A stretch of DNA of 64,000 nucleotides, taken from NCBI GenBank assembly GCA_963932465.1, contig OZ010800.1, forward strand, positions 95,871,307-95,935,306, read 5' to 3'. Origin of the DNA: Maratus speciosus. Taxonomy: Eukaryota; Arthropoda; Arachnida; Araneae; Salticidae. Position numbers and translations under genes: made by a program. The notes below the pieces were generated by a model. That model did not search any database. It was given only the letters and a program-made list of their open reading frames with translations, and had not been told where the DNA came from. This document shows, piece after piece, positions 1 through 11,388 of this stretch (positions are counted from its first letter, which is position 1; each line of letters starts with the position of its first letter).

Positions 1-261
1 GTAAAGTTTTAGGTAAAATTATCTGAAAAGTCAATTTAAAATTTTAAAATGCGTACAATAATGGGTGGGGGGGGGAATGTTTACCCTACCTCCAGACCAA
101 TCCACACTTAATACGGAAGTACGGCGTGGTAGCGCCATTGCTTATTTATTTCCAGTATGTCTTCTCCATGTTATTTTAACATAGTAACACGCGTAGATCC
201 AGTTATTTTCTAAACTTCTTCTCATCGTTTTGTCACTGAAGCAACAACATTTTTTTCAAAA
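1..261. other. No gene seen; AT-rich with a poly-G tract
   Basis: No open frame or RNA motif is supportable here. A run of nine G near position 66 is the first of many isolated poly-G tracts in this AT-rich window. The stretch may be a degraded extension of the satellite that follows. Confidence 0.4.
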
Positions 262-600
262 CAGGAAAGGATATAACTAAAATATTAAAATAGATTTTTT
301 TTATGTTTGTTCATATAACAAACTTACTCCAAACTCAAATTAGATAGAATAATTTAAATTCAAGCTGTTTTATGCCGATAGCGCTTATAACAAACATACT
401 CCAAACTCAAATTAGATGGAATAATTTAAATTCAAGCTGTTTTATGCCGATAGCGCTCCATAACGAGAAATATATTAACCAATTTGAATAAAATGAGTCT
501 TTTCTGCTTCATTCATAATAGGCGTACTCAAGATGAAAATGGGTAATGCTGATTCAACGCAAGTTACTTTTGCGTTTACAGGATTGAGGAAAGTGCTGAG
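262..600 (+). repeat. Diverged satellite of about 130 bp, part 1
   Basis: Each unit carries, in order, an A/T-rich start, a block like TTTTTATGTTTCACTGTATG, a block like CTCCAAACTCAAATTAGAT or its variants, and an end like GCGTTTATAGCGCTCCC. The same blocks recur many times after 2116, so the array was one unit before the 628-2115 element inserted. Copies differ strongly, which suggests an old array. It is non-coding. Confidence 0.65.
315..458 (+). repeat. 72-bp tandem duplication
   Basis: The block AACAAAC(T/A)TACTCCAAAC is found at 317 and again at 389. The two 72-bp copies differ at only a few bases. This is a local, recent duplication inside an old satellite monomer. Confidence 0.85.
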
Positions 601-627
601 CAGGATGTGCCGTGGGAGGAAATTGAA

Positions 628-2115
628 TAATAGTCCAGGCAATAGGGAATTTTACCTAGCAAAATTAATGGTACTTCTGGAAATCCGCTTACTTTATGTT
701 TTTTGAGTCGCTGAATCCGAATTTGTAAGTTTCCACCAAAATTTCTCCCGGCAACCCCCCCCCCCCAGATTTTGGTAAAATGCCCCCCAAAAAAGGTTTT
801 TATTAAAAAAATCAATTTTTTTATTGTTTTAGGCGAAAAGTATCTAGAAATTCAGAAAGTAGACAAAATTTGCAACAAATTAGATAATTGACATTATGAC
901 TTAGGATGAAGGGGAAGGGGGGATCTGCCTCGGAACATGCGCGTGGCGCTATGTGGACTAAGTTGCGCAATTCCACTTAACCACTCACACGTTTACATTC
1001 GCCCTCCCATCTCCTCTCCGAAGATTCCTTATAAGGTTTACTTTAAGTTTTTTGGGTCGCTGAATCCGAATTTTTAACTTACCCCCAAAATTCCCCCCCC
1101 CCGAAAACCCCCAAAATAGTTGTTATTAACTTAAATTTCTTATTGTTTTAGGAAAAAGCATTACGAAATTCAGAAACTAGACAAAATTTTCAACAAATAG
1201 GATACATGACATTATGACGTAGGACAAACGGGGAGAGAGGGATCTGCCTCGGAACATTCCTCGCGCGCTTTTCTGAAAAACCAAATTTTTTCAAAAAATC
1301 CATTTTTGGGGGGGTTACCGGTGGAAATTTTGGTGGGAAGTTACAAATTCGGATTCAGCGACCCAAAAAACATAAAGTGAGTCGAAATCCAGAAAGAGTA
1401 TTAATTTTTCCAGGTAAAATCCCCTATTGCCTGGACTTCATAACTTAGTGCACGTAGCGCCACAGTGCATGTTCAGAAGCAGCCCTTTCCCTCCCCGTTC
1501 ATCCTACGTCATAATGTCATATATCTAATTTGTTGCAAATTTTGTCTACTTTCTGAATTTTGTAATACTTTTCCCCTAAAACAATAAGAAATTTATGTTA
1601 AAAACAACTATTTGGGGGAGTTTTCGGGGGGGGGGGGGGGGGGGGGAATTTTGGAGGGAATTTAAAAATCGGATTCAGTGACCCAAAAATCTTAAAGTAA
1701 ACCTTATAGAGAAAGTTCGGAGGGGAGATGGGAGGGTGAATGTAAACATGTGAGTGGTTAAGTGGAATTGAGTAACTTAGTTCAGGCAGCACCGCGCGCA
1801 TGTTCCGAGGCAGATCCCCCTTCCCCTTTATCCTAAGTTATAATGTCATATATCTAATTTTGTTGCAAATTTTGTCTACTTTCTGAATTTCTAGATATTT
1901 TTTCCCTAAAACAATAAAAAAATTGATTTTTTTAATAAAAACCTTTTTTGGGGGCATTTTACCAAAATTTTGGGGGGTTGTCGGGGGAAATTTTGGTGGG
2001 AAGTTAAAAATTCGGATTCAGCGACCAAAAAAACATATTGTAAGCTTTTTTTCCAGAACTACCATGACTTTTTCTAGGTAGAGCCCCTATACGGTCTCTA
2101 TTGCCTTGACTATAA
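628..2115. mobile_element. Foldback (palindromic) element, about 1.5 kb
   Basis: The left arm (about 631-1260) and the right arm (about 1490-2113) are reverse complements: CCAGGCAATAGGG near 634 answers CTATTGCC near 2098, and CTGAATCCGAATTT near 711 and 1062 answers its complement near 1350, 1672 and 2015. The centre (1300-1435) holds a further inverted copy of the left end. Poly-C and poly-G tracts (753-767, 1626-1646) sit at equivalent places. It interrupts the 130-bp satellite, whose units resume at 2116, so it is an insertion. No coding potential was seen; short frames inside it are chance. Confidence 0.75.
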
Positions 2116-2187
2116 CCAGATTTACATAAAATTGCTTTTTTTATGTTTCACTGTATGATTTTTGATATGGATGATCTGATGATACTA

Positions 2188-2372
2188 CAGGGTTCGTACG
2201 GGTACCGTTATTTTCAAGGCAAAATATCGGTATTTTTATAGAAAAATAAATCTAGTTTAAACACGCGAAATTTCGCCTTATTTAAGGAGAGGTTTTCTAT
2301 AAGTATTCTTCGGTAATACTGGTACTGAAGAATTTCTTAGTCTGGAAATTCAAGGATCCGTACGAACCCTCT
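2188..2372. mobile_element. Short MITE with terminal inverted repeats
   Basis: It begins CAGGGTTCGTACGG and ends CCGTACGAACCCT, a 12-13 bp inverted repeat around about 160 bp of non-coding DNA. It sits inside a satellite monomer. TACTA occurs just outside both ends and may be the target duplication or part of one. The CAGGG ends resemble hAT-type MITEs, but no clear 8-bp duplication is visible, so the superfamily is uncertain. Confidence 0.65.
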
Positions 2373-2921
2373 ACTAAAGTTAATAAGTAGGTGCACAGAT
2401 TCAACACAATTTCTTTTTTTTTTTTTATTGAGTCTAAATTTATAGTCTATATTACATGATAGGTTTTATTTTACGCTGATAATAAATACCTTTGGTGCGA
2501 AATTGCATAATTAAAATTTTAAAATGAATTCATTTTATAATTTTTAATGTGGCAACCATACTTGAAGTTAATGTTAGATAGAGTAATTTAAATTCAATTT
2601 TCTTTAACACCGATAATGCTCCCTAGCGAGAAATATATTAACCAAAATTAAATAAATGGCTTTTATTTATATTTTAATGTATGACGGCCCTACTCAAGAT
2701 AAAAATAGGTAGTACTGATTTAGCATAATTTCCTTTTGTGTGTATAGCGCTAGCTGGATGAAAATAGTGTAATCAATTTTGAGAAAAATCCGAGTTTTTT
2801 GTGCTTCACTGTATGACGGCTACGCTGAAGTTAAAATTGTTTGCACAGATTCAACATAATTTTATGTTGCGTTTATAACGTTCCCTGACGGGAAATAGGA
2901 TAACTAATTTTTCTTTCATTC

Positions 2922-2964
<43 letters not shown>
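2922..2964 (+). repeat. Poly-T tract, 43 bases
   Basis: An uninterrupted homopolymer T run. It might be the poly-A tail of a minus-strand retrotransposed insertion, but no recognisable body is attached. Confidence 0.9.
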
Positions 2965-2968
<4 letters not shown>

Positions 2969-3719
2969 AGTTCCTTAGAATAAGCTTTTGCCATGCTGAA
3001 TATGTTTTATAAAATTTGCAGGTGCTTTTATGTTAGCACATGATAAATACTCAAATATTGTCCTTCTAGCCATCATTCGCATTGCTTTCGATTCATATTG
3101 GATATCAGTCGTTCACTCATTTCATTTAAAATGGATAGCTTTCATTTAAAATACATATTACATACATTTTAAATGCATGCCTTTCTCCCATTTCATTTAA
3201 AATACAGAAATCAAAAAATAAAACGAAATAATACTATAAAGCAAAACATTTTATTTCACCAAGTATTGTTCGTTATTTGCACAAGCGAAAAATAAAAGCT
3301 TTTATTGACGAGAAAATATGCTTTTGGCGAGATTTTTGCCCGGCTAACATAAAAGAACCAAATTTTCACATTATAGGTTTTTTTTTTACGCTACTAGTAT
3401 CTCCGGTAGGAAATTGCATAACTAAAATTTTAAAATGGATTTTTTTTTATGTTTTCTCGTATGAAAACCATACTCCAATGTAACATTATATAATACAGAT
3501 TCAACAAAATTTACTCATGTGTTTATAGCACTCTCGAGAAGGAAATTGTGTAACTGAATTTTTTTTTTCTAAAATTGATTTTTTTTTTTTGTTTCACTGT
3601 AGGACAGCCATACGAAAGTTAAAAATTGGGTAGCACAGATACAAAACAATTTTTGTATACTTTTAAACCGTCCCTTGGCTGAAAATACCTAAATTAAAAA
3701 AAAATTATTTGTTATGTTT

Positions 3720-3745
3720 ATATATATATATATATATATATATAT
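3720..3745. repeat. (TA)n microsatellite
   Basis: About 13 TA units, directly visible. Confidence 0.9.
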
Positions 3746-4494
3746 CTTCATAATAAATTTCTGACACGAAGATATTTATGAATTGGTGTTCTGTTAAAAA
3801 AAAAAAAAATACATAATGGGTTTTTATTTATTTAGTTAGTTAGTTTGTTACGTTTGGAGTAATTCTGGTGGAAAGTTGTATAACTAAAACTTTAAAATGG
3901 CTTTTTTTATGTTTTCACATATCACAACCAACTTCCAAGTTAAAATTGTGGATTACAAAATTCAACAAATTTTTCTTTTGCGTTTATAGCGCCTCCTTTT
4001 AGGAAATCTTATTTAAGTAAAACTGAATTGTTTTTATGTTTCACTGTATAACAGCTATACTGTTGTTAAAAGTAAGTAGTAAAGATTCCGCTTGATTTAC
4101 TTCTGCGTTCAGAGCGTCTTTTGACCAAAAATATGATAATTAAATTTAAATAAAATTAATTTTTTATGTTTTTAATATTGATTTTTTCATGCTCATATTG
4201 GAATTTTTTGTCTAAACTACAGAAAACCGCATTACTGCACTGATGAGCCATTTTGGATTAATTGTTGGTAAATTTCCATCACTAATTGTGATACGATACC
4301 TAATAAAACAAGCCCTAAACATGGCACCGTCTGTTAATTTGGAATGAGTTCGTCTTAATGTAATAGGTATTAAAAAACTTAACATATTAAACAAAAACAG
4401 AACTTGCAGAACAAATAATAATTAAAAAAATATTTCTTACATTGTTACATCCGAGAAGGGACAGACATTAAGATATTTTATTCTGCTGGTGATA

Positions 4495-4691
4495 CACTAT
4501 GACGCAAAAGTTTAGACAATGACGTCATTCAGCTTTAAAATGTAGAATTATGACGTCAGAATTACAAAAACCTGTAAATATATTCAAAAACTGATTTAAA
4601 ATGCTATGTACAAAAGACCGTCGTTTTATTTGCTATAATACTAATTTTTTTCATAAAAATTCAAATGTGCTTGTCGCAAAAGTTTAGACAC
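4495..4691 (+). repeat. Left end of Tc1 element: outer and inner transposase-binding repeats
   Basis: The outer repeat (4495-4521) is identical to the complement of 5995-6021. The inner repeat (4673-4691) is GTCGCAAAAGTTTAGACAC and shares its core CAAAAGTTTAGACA with the outer one. In related elements such direct repeats are transposase-binding sites; that role is inferred here. Confidence 0.85.
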
Positions 4692-4798
4692 TATTCTAAA
4701 TTTCTTTGAATATTCGCTGGCATATGCAAATTTAGAATCGATGATGTCACAAATTTGGAGTACTTAAGTTCTGCAAACGATTGCGCTTCATAGTCGAC

Positions 4799-5795
4799 AT
4801 GCCGAGAGCTAAAAAAATTCAAGTGAATGAGGTTTCAAGGATTTGGCAGTTGAAAGGTGAAGGGAAGAGCGTTTCTGAAATTTCTGCTATTATTAATAGG
4901 TCAAAAAAATCTATTTATCGAGTTTTATCGAGTGGTTCCGAATATAAAGCAAAATGTCGGTCTGGGAGGCCACGTGTGACAAATGTACGAGAGGATCGCC
5001 TGATACAAAGACTAGCGAGTACTCAACAAATGAGCGTACGTGGAGTTCAAAGCTCATCGGGACTCTCTGTATCAAAGGATACGATTCGTAGACGAATTTT
5101 GGAAAAAGGAACAATCGTTTATAGCAAAATGCAGAAGAAACCAGCTCTGAAATCACATCATAAGTTACAAAGACTTATGTGGGCTCGAAAGCATATGTCA
5201 TATGGAGAGAAATGGCAGTCAGTCATATTTAGCGATGAAAAAAAGTGGAATCTGGATGGTCCAGATGGTTGTTTATCGTATTGGCATGACTTGCGGAAGG
5301 AACCTCGACGTTTTTTTTAGTCGCAGACAAGGAGGGGGCTCGGTGATGGTTTGGGCAGCCTTTTGCTATAATGGACAAGTATCTCTGACCTTCACCAGTG
5401 GTCGTCAAACTTCACAGCATTATACACAGACGTTAGAAGAAAACCTACTGCCATTTGCTGAGCTTCTAGGGGGTCCTCAGTGGGAATTTCAGCAAGACAA
5501 TGCTTCAATTCACACTGCAAAACATTCAAAATCTTGGTTTAATTCCCATAATATAAGAGTTCTCGACTAGCCAGCATGTAGCCCAGATCTTAACCATATA
5601 GAAAATCTTTGGAGCATCATGTGTCGCAAAGTTTATAGCAACGCTAGACAATACTCTTCTGAAAAGGAACTTAAGACATCTATTGAGAATGCATGGTACG
5701 ATATCGATCCACAAACTATGCAAGATTTAGTTTCTTCCATGCAATCTCGTGTATATGACGTAATACATAAGCATGGATGCGCAACCAGGTTTTAA
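4799..5795 (+). pseudogene. Tc1-family DD34E transposase, one frameshift and one nonsense codon
   Basis: The product would cut and paste the surrounding element at TA sites. I chose the ATG at 4799, giving MPRAKK; about 331 codons to the stop at 5793-5795 match the usual family length. The N-terminus has a helix-turn-helix part (KGEGKSVSEISAIINRSKKS), then the linker motif GRPR near residue 56. The catalytic triad is visible: Asp in SDEKKW (about residue 146), Asp in QQDN, and Glu in HIENLW, with 34 residues between the last two, hence DD34E. Reading is broken by a frameshift in the T run at about 5310-5320, just before a QGGGSVMVWAAF motif, and by TAG at 5568-5570 in place of the Trp expected before PACSPDLN. 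All other parts are in good order, so inactivation looks fairly recent. Confidence 0.93.
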
Positions 5796-5824
5796 AAATT
5801 GTTTATTTCGATTTTATTTAATTT

Positions 5825-6021
5825 GTGTCTAAACTTTTGAGACAGCAGTTTATTTTTGTTACCATTTAATTTATTGCAATATGCACAATTCCACTTTTCT
5901 TTGTTATAAATATTGTTTATATGTACAGCACATTAATTTCAAGCAGTGATTTGAAAATTGAATAAATATTTTTCAAAGTATGTAAGAATTTCTTCATTGT
6001 CTAAACTTTTGCGTCATAGTG
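5825..6021 (-). repeat. Right end of Tc1 element: inner and outer repeats
   Basis: The inner copy at 5825-5843 and outer copy at 5995-6021 mirror the left end in inverted orientation. The spacing between inner and outer repeats is close to that at the left end (about 170-180 bp). Confidence 0.85.
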
Positions 6022-6477
6022 TACATTTAATGATAATTTTTTTTAACAAATGTGATAAAACTGATTAAACTTCAAAATATAAAAATAAAATTCAAGTAAT
6101 ATGATATTTAAACCACTCTAAAAACTTACATTCTGTTTAAAAGAAATCGACATAAAGCTTCAACTTTTCGAAATGTTTGCATTTTGCATGCACTTTGTCT
6201 TTTTGTGCACAGCCATCATAAACATAATACAAAATCTGTAATGCAAATGTTGTTCGCAGAATGTGAAACTTAAAAATAAAAAAGCTGAAGATTTATTTCG
6301 ATTATATTTGAAGAAACTGTAAATTTTTAGGATGATAAAAATAATATGCTGTTCGATTTTTTTTTTTTTTTTAAGTTTAGTTGGTTTAATCACATTTGTC
6401 CAAATTTAATAATAAATATAGAACCAACATAATGAAATATCTTATTATCTATCCCTTCTCTTTCGGCCAGCAATTTA
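6022..6477. other. No gene seen
   Basis: AT-rich sequence between the Tc1 element and the next repeat. Short open frames have no recognisable content. Confidence 0.5.
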
Positions 6478-7112
6478 AGTATTGTCTCCAAAAAATAATG
6501 TTCCGTTATATAAGCCAGCCGTAAAACAAAGTAAATGTATCATTGTGCGGTTAAAATGGATAATCTCTACTGCAACTTTTAAACTTCTAAGCATCGCACA
6601 TTTTAAATTTTTATACTGTCGTATAGGAGAAAAAGGTACTTTTAAATGCAATTTGTTTAAAAACTTCATCCGAATTCATTTTTGAGATATTAATATTTTT
6701 GTAGTTTTTGGCGCTATTAGTTTAATGTTGGCAATTGAAGTACACCATTTCTGCAGAAAGTAAAGGAAAAATAGTTGGAAGAAAGTAATTATATCTTTTT
6801 TGTTCCGATTTTCCCATAAAAATTAAAAAAAAAAAAAAACAATTAATTAAAATAAATGCTATTTTGAAAAAATATAAGTGAACAATTTCTTATAAAATAT
6901 GGAGCTATTATAAAGTATATTTAATCGTAAATGTGGAATTCTTCAGCGGACGCGAATAACGTCGTTTTATATAAAATAAAAGCGTTTGTTTTATGCCTTC
7001 AAACTGAAATATGTTTTGTACGATCTATATTTATATACATATGTATTTTCTTTCATTGGGGGTGACACTAAATTATGAAAAAGCAGAATTCTTGTTTTCT
7101 AGTTATTATTAT
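6478..7112 (+). repeat. Interspersed repeat family D, copy 1
   Basis: Aligned by eye with 40983-41786 in the same orientation over its full length. Shared blocks include CTTCTAAGCATCGCACATTT, GCAATTTGTTT, ATAGTTGGAA, ATGGAGCTATTATAAA, GGAATTCTTCAG and AAAAGCAGAATTC. Identity looks like about 80%. It lacks about 170 bp present in the other copy at 41417-41590. Its inner block around AACTTCTAAGCATCGCACA is shared with family A repeats elsewhere here. No coding potential. Confidence 0.75.
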
Positions 7113-7574
7113 TTGTTCTGCAAATCATATTTTTGTTTATTTAAGAGTATGTGTCATTGCTAACAGGTAGTGAGTGAAAAAATGCTTATAAAATTCACAC
7201 TTTACATACAAAAACCAAGTTAAGTTAATTAAAATATGCAAATAAGTAAATCACAGTTTTACGATACAACAATTACAAGAGGCATCGGGGTATATAAGTA
7301 GGCAGTTCTTGATTTTTGTGTATTTGTCAAGAAGGTAGGTAGTACTTACTAAGATGTGCGGTAATGGGACATAACTGTACGAACCCACTCTCAGAGTGCA
7401 CGCACTTGACCTGTTTTATTATTTTTTCAAATGATAACAGCCACTTTTGACACTGTAATTGATTTCAAAAAAGAAATTTAGTACAATTTCTAATATATAG
7501 ACTGCTTCCAATGCCTAATCCAAACACAAAATATTTAATAACAGACGTCATTGACAATAGGATGGTACCGATAT
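7113..7574. other. No gene seen
   Basis: Unassigned AT-rich sequence. GAACCCACTCTCAGAGTGCA near 7381 contains a short internal palindrome of no clear meaning. Confidence 0.4.
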
Positions 7575-8262
7575 AATTTTTAGGTTTTCGTTCACCTGAC
7601 GAAACCCTATTCGTCTCACTTCTCTGTCTGTCTGTATGTCCGTCACAGGGCCCGTTCTCAGAAACTTTATATGTTGGAGACTTGAAATTTGGAATTCTTA
7701 TAGTTCAGCACCTCACATCAAACGACAAATCACAAAATTTTGAAAAAGTCTTATATTTACTCCTCTAGGCTCTAACTTGTGTATTTTAAGCTTTTTTTCC
7801 TAACTCATCCCCTAATTAAGTTGGACATGTGAAATTTTGCATACTTATGGCAGAACACTTGCGATCACACGAAAAATCATAAAATTTTCAAAAAGTCTTA
7901 TATTATATACCCTCTGGGCTCTAAATTCTGTATTTTTCGCAAATTTTCTCACCTCCACACTTTTCACCCGGGATGCACTTTTCTAACTTTTGCCGACACT
8001 CCTTTGACCACTCTTTCATATTATGCACCATAGTCGTACATATTTTAGTTCCAATTTTTACCGCCAGGAGGCGCCTACCTATCTCGGGTGCTATGAGCCC
8101 AATCCCCTCGACTAATATATCTACGGATAGTTTGTAAAAGGGAATTTCGTTCGGATAGAGATTTATTTAGAATAGAGTGCGCCCCCTGGTTGCGAAATGT
8201 GGAACTAACAGATTTCGCAAAATGATAAAGTCTTTTGAAATGAATATTAAACGAAACCCTGT
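7575..8262. repeat. Interspersed repeat with CGAAACCCT at both ends
   Basis: The stretch starts near TTTTCGTTCACCTGACGAAA and closes with AAACGAAACCCTGTGTGCG. Inside are a CTGTCTGTCTGT tract and two similar segments (about 7725-7790 and 7870-7935, each with AAATCA(C/T)AAAATTTT and AAAGTCTTATATT). It looks like an arthropod-type interspersed repeat, but I cannot name the family. Confidence 0.4.
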
Positions 8263-9243
8263 GTGCGATCTGTGATCACACTTACCCACTTGTTATATGT
8301 TGACTTGGTACAGAACTGCATTTTTCAAAAATTCCTTCATAACACAGAAAAAAAAACGAGACTCTGTGTAAATTTACACGAGTTCTCTGTTAAATGCATT
8401 GCATTGAGTTTCTCAGTCATCATTTTACAGACATTTTTCTTTTCTTATATCGAATTCCCTTGTAGGGATTCCCATGTCTTTATTTAAAGATATTTTTTAT
8501 CTCTGATATAATCTGCAATTCAAAATACACACTTTCAAAAGTCTTTTACAATTTTATTATAAATATTAAAAAATAAAATTTGATTTAAAATTGTTTATTA
8601 AAAATTAGAAAATTTTTAAAAAAGAAAATTCGTCACCGAGAAGTTAGCGAGGATTTTTATCTGCAATCACATTACAGTTGTTCCATTCGCCATGTGCATT
8701 TAGCTTGGTAATATTAGAAGTAAATTATAAAAGTAAATCAAAAGTATTTCCCAGCTGAATCATAACAGACATCCTTTGCACATATTAGGAACAGCAACTA
8801 TATCACAGTCAGAACGTGTTCGTCTCCGACCTGGGATCAAATCCTGTGCCGGCTAGAAATAAATATTGTAAAAAATAAATAGTTCACAATTTCAAATTCC
8901 TTGCAAAAATTCTAATTCTGTGAAGTCCAAAAGATCACTAATTTCGAAAAATAAATTAAATTATTATTTTAGAAATAAATAAACCAAATACATTTACAGA
9001 GTTTTCTGTATTTTTATCGATGAAACTTTACAATGTCTGCTGTAAATTTACCTAGTAAGTTCTCTGTTATTTAACAGAATGTCTGTTTTTTATATCTTTG
9101 TAATTTTACATAAAACTTAAGATAATGGGTTACCAGTAGATTCTCTGTAATTTTCACATAAAAATTTTTAACAGCGTTGGTGTCGGGGCTATATGTTTTT
9201 TTTTTACGAATGTATATCTATCATAATATTTTATTTTATTTTA
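8263..9243. other. AT-rich, no gene; weak tRNA-like B box near 8847
   Basis: Blocks related to TTCTCTGTTA and GTAAATTTAC recur near 8365 and 9045, suggesting a degraded repeat. GGGATCAAATCC near 8842 resembles a tRNA B box, but no matching A box or cloverleaf could be drawn, so no RNA gene is called. Confidence 0.35.
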
Positions 9244-10440
9244 CTAGGGAGCTCTGCCCCCTACGGGCTATGCTCGTCAACCCCCGTTCAGACACCGCAG
9301 ACTCTAACAGCACGCTAATTTGATCGGCTTTAAAAAGATTTCGGAAGATTGAGTTATAATTTGAATCTGACAATTAAAATCTGACGTAATTTTCACCAAA
9401 CTTTTCTTTCAATTTTAATATTCATGTAAAAATACTTTTGTTAGAAATGAAATATTATGATCATCTTAAAATATCAAATAAATGTCTCGCGCAATTTTTA
9501 AATTTAAACTGTTTTGCAATATTATTTTTTGTTCATTTTACGTAATAAGTGTAATGTGACGTATATGTGACGTGAATTCTCCTATTTAAGACTTCTAACG
9601 CACGTTAATGAATTTATTATTTTACAATATTCTTTCACTTTTAAAATTCATGTGTAAATATAGTTTTTATGACGTAATTTTCAATGAGTTCCTACTTTTT
9701 ATATTTTCTGTTTATAATAGTCACGTGTAAAATAAATTTTTAATTTGAAGCAAACAGTATTGTTTGCGCTGTTTATACAGTTGGCAACAGTTTAAATTAA
9801 TACAATTTTCTAAAATATGTAAAAAAATATATTTCGAAATGTTGAAAATCGGAATTTAAAATAGAAATAAAACCTCAAAAAATGAGTCAAATTTAAAAAC
9901 TAAATGCAGTCTGCACACCGGGAAATTCCGACGCATAAAATGGTCTAAAAATTATTAAATTCCTATGTACAGTTTTTGCTCCTATAAAACTTTTTTAATG
10001 GAACGATTTTGTCCAAGTGTAGCATTGAATATCTCTTAATATAATTCTTCGATTTGAAAACTGTCTGCATCAGCGTGTTTATCAAACATTTCTCTATAAT
10101 ACACTGCAAAAAAACTGTTGCATACAAAAATATGAAATTCGGTAGTACACTGTAAAAAGAATACTGCCAGTTTTCCGGTAGGAATCGGAAAAATAGTTGC
10201 CCTTATTGTACCGGAATAATTTCCAACCCAGCTCGGAATAAAATCGGTAAAATACCGTTTTACTGACTATTTCCTTATTTTTACGGATTTTATTCCGAGC
10301 TGGGTCGGAAATTATTCCGGTACGATAAGGGCAACTATTTTTCCGATTCCTACCAGAAAACTGGCAGTATTCTTTTTACAGTGTACTACCAAATTTCATA
10401 TTTTTGTATGCAACAGTTTTTTTTAATATTAACGAAGAAA
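9244..10440 (-). mobile_element. Helitron-like non-autonomous element, copy 1, 5'-truncated
   Basis: It belongs to a family also seen at 17896-19306 and 24593-25823. On the minus strand it ends in two small hairpins, then CTAG followed by host T, as Helitron 3' ends do. The plus-strand head reads CTAGGGAGCTCTGCCCCC. The body matches the other copies, for example CTGTCTGCATCAGCGTGTTT near 10062. The minus-strand start TCTCTATTCT seen in copies 2 and 3 is missing, so this copy is truncated near 10440. It holds a MITE at 10148-10383. It encodes nothing; classification is inferred from termini only. Confidence 0.5.
10148..10383. mobile_element. Palindromic MITE, CACTG family, copy 1
   Basis: 236 bp from CACTGTAAAAAG to CTTTTTACAGTG, flanked by TA on both sides, so Tc1/mariner-type insertion is likely. 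Nearly the whole element folds on itself: CGGAAAAATAGTTGCCCTTA near 10187 answers AAGGGCAACTATTTTTCCG near 10326. Two further copies lie at 12279-12512 and 12679-12932. About 38 bp of flank on each side (10108-10146 and 10386-10424) are also inverted copies of each other. Confidence 0.9.
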
Positions 10441-11388
10441 GGCCATGTTTAAGCATTCAAATTGGATGCCGATCTGCCGGGAATATCTATGCAGATTTTC
10501 ATTGGTCCATTTCCAAATCAAAACTTTTTTTTTATATGTAGAAGGATTTTTTATTGACTGGAATGATTTGACTGAATAAATTTTTTATTGACTGGAATGA
10601 TTTGACTGAATGAATCTTTTATTGATTGGTGTCATTCTCCCTCTGGTGTTTCTGCCTCACTAAGGGCACATTGTTTTATATTTAAGGATACAATATTTAT
10701 GTTAATTTTTGAGGATGAAATTGTTCATTTTCAGCATATATATCTTTCGGTAAAAGACGTAAAATATTTGACGTAATTCTTAATTTGGCGTGATTTGTAA
10801 ATAAATGCCAGAAATTAACATGAAAGATAATACCGAGAATTCTTAAAGCTTGATTCAAACTAATATTTAAAACTTATTTTAATTATAAACTATGCACGTG
10901 AATAAGAAGATAAATGAACTACAATTAAATTTGGATTTCAACAGAATGTCACATAACGCATGTTATGTAATATTCTATTTACATATATTTATCCAGATCT
11001 TATCTTATGTAAAACTAATATGCTGTGACCATCGCAAAACATTTTCTATATCATTTAAATATATTAAGATTAACAGCATGATTATATATCAACAATTATG
11101 AAATATGGTGCATTTCTTCAAAATTAATCCGGCGTTATAGCAAACAATAAACAAAAAAAAGCCGAGCAGAACATCGCCACCTGTTGAATAATAAAATTTA
11201 AAATTAGATCAACATATGTATTTTTACTTTATTCTATCTTTACAAAAAGGAAGTATAGAATTCGTGGAAATTTTCGACTTCTGGTTTTCGACAGATTTAT
11301 ATGATTCAGAATGTCCCGAACATGATTCAACTATTTTTAGTAAATGTCTGTCTGTCTGTCTGTGTGACAAAAATTTTGTGGGCGCTGT
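10441..11388. other. No gene seen; short duplication near 10545 and a repeat start near 11255
   Basis: TTTTTTATTGACTGGAATGA occurs at about 10547 and 10578, a 31-bp local duplication with a third diverged copy after. The block TTTTCGACTTCTGGTTTTCG near 11272, followed by CTGTCTGTCTGTCTG, is shared with 33380-33470 and marks a second interspersed repeat that runs into the satellite below. Confidence 0.45.

Larger units (their letters stand above)
2116..4200 (+). repeat. Diverged satellite of about 130 bp, part 2
   Basis: Units marked by (T)nATGTTTCACTGTATGACGG-like blocks lie near 2142, 2546, 2675, 2801, 3448, 3590, 3908 and 4036. Neighbouring marks are about 126-142 bp apart. Each is followed by a CACAGATTCAACA-like block and a GCGTTTATAGCG-like block. 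The array is interrupted by the 2188-2372 MITE, a long poly-T and other AT-rich sequence around 2965-3240. Copies are strongly diverged. Confidence 0.65.
4495..6021 (+). mobile_element. Tc1-type DNA transposon, full length but defective
   Basis: This 1,527-bp element is bounded by perfect 27-bp inverted repeats that begin CACTATGACGCAAAAG, and is flanked by TA on both sides (4493-4494 and 6022-6023), the target duplication typical of Tc1/mariner. A second, inner copy of the repeat lies about 180 bp inside each end (4673-4691 and 5825-5843), giving an IR/DR layout like that of Tc3- or Sleeping Beauty-type elements. It contains one transposase gene (4799-5795) with two inactivating lesions. Ends and TSDs are intact, so it could be mobilised only by enzyme supplied elsewhere. 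Confidence 0.93.

Noticed and set aside
1598..1801. 67-residue minus frame with a PPPPPP run
   Set aside because: It lies in a foldback arm and its prolines are poly-G read on the other strand.
300..4200. CRISPR-like array
   Set aside because: The repeats are long, diverged satellite monomers without constant short repeats and unique spacers, in a eukaryotic setting.
4240..4256. CACTGATGAGCC as a further hammerhead core
   Set aside because: No GAAA strand, helix II or helix I follows at a workable distance.
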